Source: Aedoeadaptatus urinae (GTDB taxonomy: Bacteria > Bacillota > Clostridia > Tissierellales > Peptoniphilaceae). From it: a stretch of DNA of 64,000 nucleotides. The stretch's first letter is position 1; the number at the start of each line of letters is the position of its first letter. Shown here in pieces: positions 60,292-64,000 of the stretch. The DNA lies in the NCBI RefSeq assembly GCF_900155585.1, contig NZ_LT707418.1:248001-312000 (forward strand), in the 5' to 3' direction. The notes below the pieces were generated by a model. The model was not told where the DNA came from and did not search any database. It was given only the letters and a program-made list of their open reading frames with translations. Both the position numbers and the translations under genes were made by a program.

Positions 60292-61710
60292 CTATGCTTC
60301 TTCTCCCTTGGGCCCTTTAAAATAAAAGGTGCTGCCCACGCCGAGCTTCGATTTCACCCCGTAGGCAAAGCCGTGAAGGTCAAGAATGTTTTTGCAGATA
60401 AACAGGCCCAGGCCCGTGCCCACTACTTGCCGCTCGTGATTGTCCCGGCCTCGGTAGAACCGCTCCCAAATTTTGTCCCGGTCCTCATCGGCCATGCCGC
60501 GGCCGTAGTCGCGGACGCAGTATGTGATGTGGTCTTTCTGCTCAATCATATAAATGTCGATTCGTTTTTTGTCCGTGGAGTAATTCACGGCATTGGTAAT
60601 GAAATTATAAATGACCTGGCGCATTTTATTTTCGTCGCAGATGATGGTGCCCTCGCCGTGAATAGTGAATTCATAGCCCCGCCGCTCCAAATTTTTGAAG
60701 CGACAGAGGACATCCTGCGTCAATGCCTTCAGATCAACCGGCTCCGAATCCAACTGTCCCAGACCCGATTCCACGCGGGACAGGTCCAAGAGGTCGTTGA
60801 CGAAGTGGGTCAGGTAGTCCGTCTCTTCCAAAATGGTTTCCACGTGTTTTTCCCGGAGGGCTTTGTTGTCTCCGGAAATGTCGCGGATCATTTCGCCGTA
60901 GGATTTAATCACCGTGAGCGGCGTCTTGAAATCGTGGCTCACATTGGCGATTAAATCCTTGCGCATTTCAAGGGCGTCGGTGAGCTCCCCGGTGGCGTAG
61001 TTCAATGTCCGCGCCAAGTCGTTTATTTCCGTGTAGTCCTGCTCCTTAAACTGCACGTCGTAATTGCCCTGACCGAGGGCCCTGGCGGTCTTTGCCATGT
61101 CGGACAGAGGGCGCGCCAAGCGGGAGCTGAGATACAGGGACAAAATAAAGGCGAGAACCAGGGAAATAATGCTCACGATGATCAGCTGATCCTTCAGTAT
61201 TTCCACCGTGGAATCCACGGGATCCACATTGGTAGACACGGCGAGGAAGTATTTCTCTCCCGCCTCAACCCCTAAATAGGAGACGTACAAAATCGACGAG
61301 GACTCTTCGTTTTTATAATCATTGACGTAGGTCTTCTCGGTTTTGTCGTTTTTAAGGAGCGGCTGAAAGTAAGTAAAGAAATCTTCGCCGCTGATCATGG
61401 GCTGGTACATATAGTCCAGGGGGTTTAAGGGAAAGACCAAACCGCCCTTTTCGTTGTAAACCTGCAGGCTTAAATTTTTCTCAAAGCTGTAGCGAAGCAG
61501 GGTGTCCTCGAAATCGTCCTTGCCGAAGCGGGTCGTGACCGCGCGGCCGACTTTTTCCGTGTCGCGAATCTTCATGGATTCGTAAAAGGAATTGATAAAG
61601 ACGATTTGCAACAGCCACAATAGGATCAAGATAAACAATGCCATACCGGAGAAGTACAGCCAAAACTTGACGCGGATACTTTTTTGATCCACGATGGCGT
61701 CGCGGGTCAC
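60292..61710 (-). CDS. Sensor histidine kinase (HAMP-HisKA-HATPase)
   Basis: 472 aa class I kinase. First membrane helix about residues 15-38, an extracytoplasmic sensor region (about 40-170), second helix about 172-195, HAMP (SSRLARPLSDMAKTARAL), HisKA with phosphorylated H259 (IANVSHDFKTPLTVI), and HATPase_c with NFITNAVNYS, DYGRGMADED and GTGLGLFICKNI. GTG start overlaps the response regulator stop by 4 bases, so the pair is translationally coupled. The signal is unknown; the sensor region shows no recognised fold. Confidence 0.92.
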   Translation of the reverse strand: MTRDAIVDQKSIRVKFWLYFSGMALFILILLWLLQIVFINSFYESMKIRDTEKVGRAVTTRFGKDDFEDTLLRYSFEKNLSLQVYNEKGGLVFPLNPLDYMYQPMISGEDFFTYFQPLLKNDKTEKTYVNDYKNEESSSILYVSYLGVEAGEKYFLAVSTNVDPVDSTVEILKDQLIIVSIISLVLAFILSLYLSSRLARPLSDMAKTARALGQGNYDVQFKEQDYTEINDLARTLNYATGELTDALEMRKDLIANVSHDFKTPLTVIKSYGEMIRDISGDNKALREKHVETILEETDYLTHFVNDLLDLSRVESGLGQLDSEPVDLKALTQDVLCRFKNLERRGYEFTIHGEGTIICDENKMRQVIYNFITNAVNYSTDKKRIDIYMIEQKDHITYCVRDYGRGMADEDRDKIWERFYRGRDNHERQVVGTGLGLFICKNILDLHGFAYGVKSKLGVGSTFYFKGPKGEEA

Positions 61711-62387
61711 GATTCAGAGCCCTCGCCGACGAATTTATAGCCCACGCCCCGCACGGTGACGATGTAGCTTCGATAGGGCTCGATGCTGTTTCTGAGCATT
61801 TTAATATGGGTGTCCACGGTGCGGTCGTCGCCGTAAAAATCGTAGCCCCACACTTTGTTTAAAAGCTTCTCGCGGCTCAGGGCGATGTTTTCGTTCTCTG
61901 CGATAAAGACCAAGAGGTCGAATTCCTTCGGCGTCATTTCCACCGGAGACCCGTCCACATAAACTTCCCTGCCGTCCAGATCGATGGAAAGTCCCTTAAA
62001 GTTAAGTGCGTGGTTTTCCTTGACACTGCTGTTGCGCTTGGCGATCACCGACAAGCGCGCCATGAGCTCCTTCGGCGAAAAGGGCTTTACCACGTAATCG
62101 TCGATGCCGATTTCAAAGCCGTAAAGCTTGTCGTACTCTTCCCCTCGCGCGCTGAGCATGAGCACCGGAATGTCTTTAATCTTTTTTATCTCTTTATAGG
62201 CGCTGAAGCCGTCGAGGCGTGGCATCATCACGTCCATGACGATGACGTCGAAATCCTCGCCCTTGCAAAGGTCCACGGCTTCCATGCCGTCCACCGCTTC
62301 CACCACCTCATAGCCTTCAAATTCCGCATAGGTCCGTATGACCTCTCGAATCTTCGCTTCGTCGTCTACGACTAGTAATTTGTACAT
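61707..62387 (-). CDS. OmpR/PhoB-family response regulator
   Basis: 226 aa. Receiver domain with acidic pocket D8-D9, phospho-acceptor D52 (IVMDVMMPRLDG), S79 and K101 (DDYVVKPFSP); C-terminal winged helix with the recognition helix region GDDRTVDTHIKMLRNSIE and RGVGYKF. The start MYKLLVVDD (62385-62387) is 6 bases from AAGGGG; a GTG two codons upstream is possible. Partner of the kinase encoded downstream by overlap. Target genes cannot be named. Confidence 0.94.
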   Translation of the reverse strand: MYKLLVVDDEAKIREVIRTYAEFEGYEVVEAVDGMEAVDLCKGEDFDVIVMDVMMPRLDGFSAYKEIKKIKDIPVLMLSARGEEYDKLYGFEIGIDDYVVKPFSPKELMARLSVIAKRNSSVKENHALNFKGLSIDLDGREVYVDGSPVEMTPKEFDLLVFIAENENIALSREKLLNKVWGYDFYGDDRTVDTHIKMLRNSIEPYRSYIVTVRGVGYKFVGEGSES

Positions 62388-62408
62388 AGGCACCCCTTTC
62401 CGATACCT

Positions 62409-62436
62409 ATTATACTATAGTTTCCCCGGAAATTAC
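62409..62436 (-). promoter_or_regulatory. Candidate promoter of the response regulator-kinase pair
   Basis: TATAAT (62409-62414) on the minus strand, 21 bases before the ATG; the -35 region (GTAATT) is poor, so an activator may be needed or the genes are read from upstream. Confidence 0.45.
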
Positions 62437-64000
62437 TTCGCCACGTAGATTCCCTTTTTCGGGAAGACCAGGCGGAAGGTGCTGCCGTGGTGGAGCTGGG
62501 ATTTCACGTCAAGGGTGCCCTTTAAGCTGTCCACATTGTGCTTGACGATGGCGAGACCCAGTCCCGTGGATTTTTCATTGTAGCTGCGGGATTTGTCCAC
62601 CATGTAGAAGCGCTCGAAAATGCGGCGCTGATCGTCGTAGGAAATGCCGATCCCCGTATCCTGTATGGTGACGATGAATTTATCGTCGGCCTTTCCGTCC
62701 AAGACGATGCGCACATTGCCGCCTTCCACATTATAGACGATGGCATTGTCCACCAAATTGGAAATCAGCTCCCGCATCAGGTCGGGATGGGTGTAGAGAC
62801 GATTGTCCCGATCCGGTTGAAAGCCAAGGTAAATCCCTCTCGCCGCCGCGTCGGGCTCGTAGGTCTTGATGACGTCTTTGACCAGAGCTTCCATATCCAC
62901 GACCCGGTACTCTTCCGGCCGATTTTTTTCTTCCAAGCGGCTCATGGCGATGACGGCATTAATCAGCTCAAAGAGCTTTTGCGATTCGCCGATAATAATG
63001 TCCAAAAACTTGTCCCGATCCTCCTCCGCCACCATGCCGGAGCGCAGGAGCTCGGCGTATCCGGAAATGGAGGTCAGTGGCGTCTTTAATTCGTGGGTCA
63101 CATTGGACGTAAATTCCCGGCGGCTTCTCTCGGCCAGGCTTTGCTGAGTTTCGTCGATCATCAGAATCAGCATGCCGTAAAATTCGCCGGCGTCGTTAAA
63201 TATAGGATCGAAGAAAAATTTGATCACCACGCCCTCCATGGCGATCTTTTGAACGTCGTCCTTTCGATTATCAAAGGCTCGGGAGAAGGCCTCGTAAAAA
63301 TTTCGCTCGCGGCAGAGATACAAGAGATCCTTTCCCTGAAAATTAATGTAGAGAGAAGCGTTTAACAGCTTCACCGCAGCTTCGTTAATGGAGAGAATTT
63401 TTCTGTTCTTACCCAGAAGGATCACGCCCTCCGTCATATTATCCACCATGTCGATAAGCCCCGTAAGGCGGGAGGACAAGCTGTCCAGCCGGTATTTTTC
63501 CCGCAAAGCTTCTTTTTTCAGGGCATCTTCGTAGGACTTGTGGATGGGGCTTACTTCCAATTTAAACTCGGGATCCTGCAGATAGCGACGATAATTTTGT
63601 ATGAGGAAAATTCCCTCCTCTTCCTCTTTTTCCCTGCGATAGAGGATCAGTAAGTAAAGAGCCGTGCCGCCGCACGCAGTGGCGATCACCGTATAGGGCA
63701 GGTAGTGGAAGGTTGCTCCCATCATACTTTCGTGACTCATCATGGTCACGAGCACGCTCTTGTCCTCAAAAACCGTAGTTTGAATGTAGCTGGTTGCGAG
63801 AAAGCCCTTATCGAAAATATGCCAGCCGGTGCTTTCCGTCATTCGCCGCGAGATCTTGCGGGCGTAGCTTACCATGGCGTCGGTTTCCTTAGACAGGCTA
63901 TTGGAATAAAGCACCTTCCCCCCACCGTTTAAAAAGACAATGCCGTCGTCATTGTCCGAATCCCAATGGTCCAAACGACGAAGGCGATCGACTTCGTCGC
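62433..64000 (-). CDS. PhoR-like sensor histidine kinase with PAS domain, 5'-truncated by the window
   Basis: At least 522 codons; the frame is open to base 64000, so the N-terminus lies outside. Visible parts: the end of an extracytoplasmic domain, a membrane helix (YTVIATACGGTALYLLILY), a linker, a PAS domain (about 230 codons in; MVDNMTEGVILLGKNRKILS), HisKA with the phospho-histidine in SNVTHELKTPLTSISGYAELL in outline, and HATPase_c with NLVDNAIVYN, DTGIGIS and STGLGLAIVKHN. No HAMP between helix and PAS, a PhoR-type plan. Its own regulator is probably just beyond the window. Confidence 0.88.
   Translation of the reverse strand, partial: DEVDRLRRLDHWDSDNDDGIVFLNGGGKVLYSNSLSKETDAMVSYARKISRRMTESTGWHIFDKGFLATSYIQTTVFEDKSVLVTMMSHESMMGATFHYLPYTVIATACGGTALYLLILYRREKEEEEGIFLIQNYRRYLQDPEFKLEVSPIHKSYEDALKKEALREKYRLDSLSSRLTGLIDMVDNMTEGVILLGKNRKILSINEAAVKLLNASLYINFQGKDLLYLCRERNFYEAFSRAFDNRKDDVQKIAMEGVVIKFFFDPIFNDAGEFYGMLILMIDETQQSLAERSRREFTSNVTHELKTPLTSISGYAELLRSGMVAEEDRDKFLDIIIGESQKLFELINAVIAMSRLEEKNRPEEYRVVDMEALVKDVIKTYEPDAAARGIYLGFQPDRDNRLYTHPDLMRELISNLVDNAIVYNVEGGNVRIVLDGKADDKFIVTIQDTGIGISYDDQRRIFERFYMVDKSRSYNEKSTGLGLAIVKHNVDSLKGTLDVKSQLHHGSTFRLVFPKKGIYVAK

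Noticed and set aside
1-64000. Prophage, insertion sequence, CRISPR array, toxin-antitoxin or defence island
   Set aside because: No transposase, integrase, Cas, restriction or toxin-like proteins and no regular repeat arrays were found; nearly all genes are recognised core or cobalamin genes.

Overview
This window looks like the chromosome of a low-complexity, probably anaerobic and non-sporulating Firmicute, most likely in the Tissierellia/Clostridia (Peptoniphilaceae-like) group. That placement is inferred from gene order (infC-rpmI-rplT, trmR-trhP-udk, a Rrf2/alaS/ireB/ruvX block and a Gram-positive dcw cluster), from strong Shine-Dalgarno sites and from B. subtilis-type families. It is not proven. 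By eye the G+C content is about half. No insertion sequence, prophage, CRISPR array, tRNA or rRNA gene was seen. Coding density is very high and most genes lie on the minus strand. Only a PBP1A-like gene, a 44-codon gene, mgtE and pyc lie on the plus strand. The longest gene-free gap is about 280 bases (41435-41713), and it holds two promoters and a WalR-type box.

Layout. 1-3470: end of a TrmH-family methyltransferase gene, the KtrAB potassium system, and the infC-rpmI-rplT operon with its own promoter, leader attenuator and ATT start codon. 3471-9819: uridine kinase, tRNA mo5U genes (trhP, trmR), RNase J, a Fur-family regulator, RuvX, an aldo/keto reductase-ferredoxin fusion, and IreB. 9868-19919: alaS, an AI-2E permease, a cysteine-bearing Rrf2 regulator, leuS, asnS, rarA and nrdR. 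19974-30787: a dcw division/cell-wall cluster, mraZ-rsmH-ftsL-pbpB-mraY-murD-ftsW-murG-ftsQ-ftsZ, with a clear MraZ-type operator at its head. It lacks murC, murE, murF and ftsA, and no sporulation genes follow ftsZ. 30837-36309: hflX, yigZ, nadE, yebC, a DUF1461 protein, deoC and lgt. 36403-44119: an envelope region with a PBP1A-like glycosyltransferase whose transpeptidase motifs are all lost, a very basic 44-residue protein, a FolD-like protein lacking two key residues, an NlpC/P60 hydrolase, MgtE and an SLH protein. 44213-56636: a 17-gene anaerobic cobalamin operon. 56782-60228: pyruvate carboxylase. 60292-64000: two histidine kinases and one response regulator, the last kinase running off the window.

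How the parts work together. The cobalamin operon covers cobalt insertion, corrin-ring methylation and contraction, the aminopropanol arm (CobD, CbiB) and nucleotide-loop assembly (CobU, CobS, CobT, CobC). CbiA, CbiP and the adenosyltransferase are not in the window, and no cobalamin riboswitch is seen upstream. Two envelope genes (NlpC/P60 hydrolase and SLH protein) carry WalR-type direct repeats at nearly the same distance upstream of their promoters, which suggests a shared wall-stress regulon. The most unusual items are the degenerate PBP1A, the FolD-like protein without its catalytic Lys and Gln, the basic micro-protein, and the shared upstream boxes. I saw no convincing wholly novel multi-gene system.
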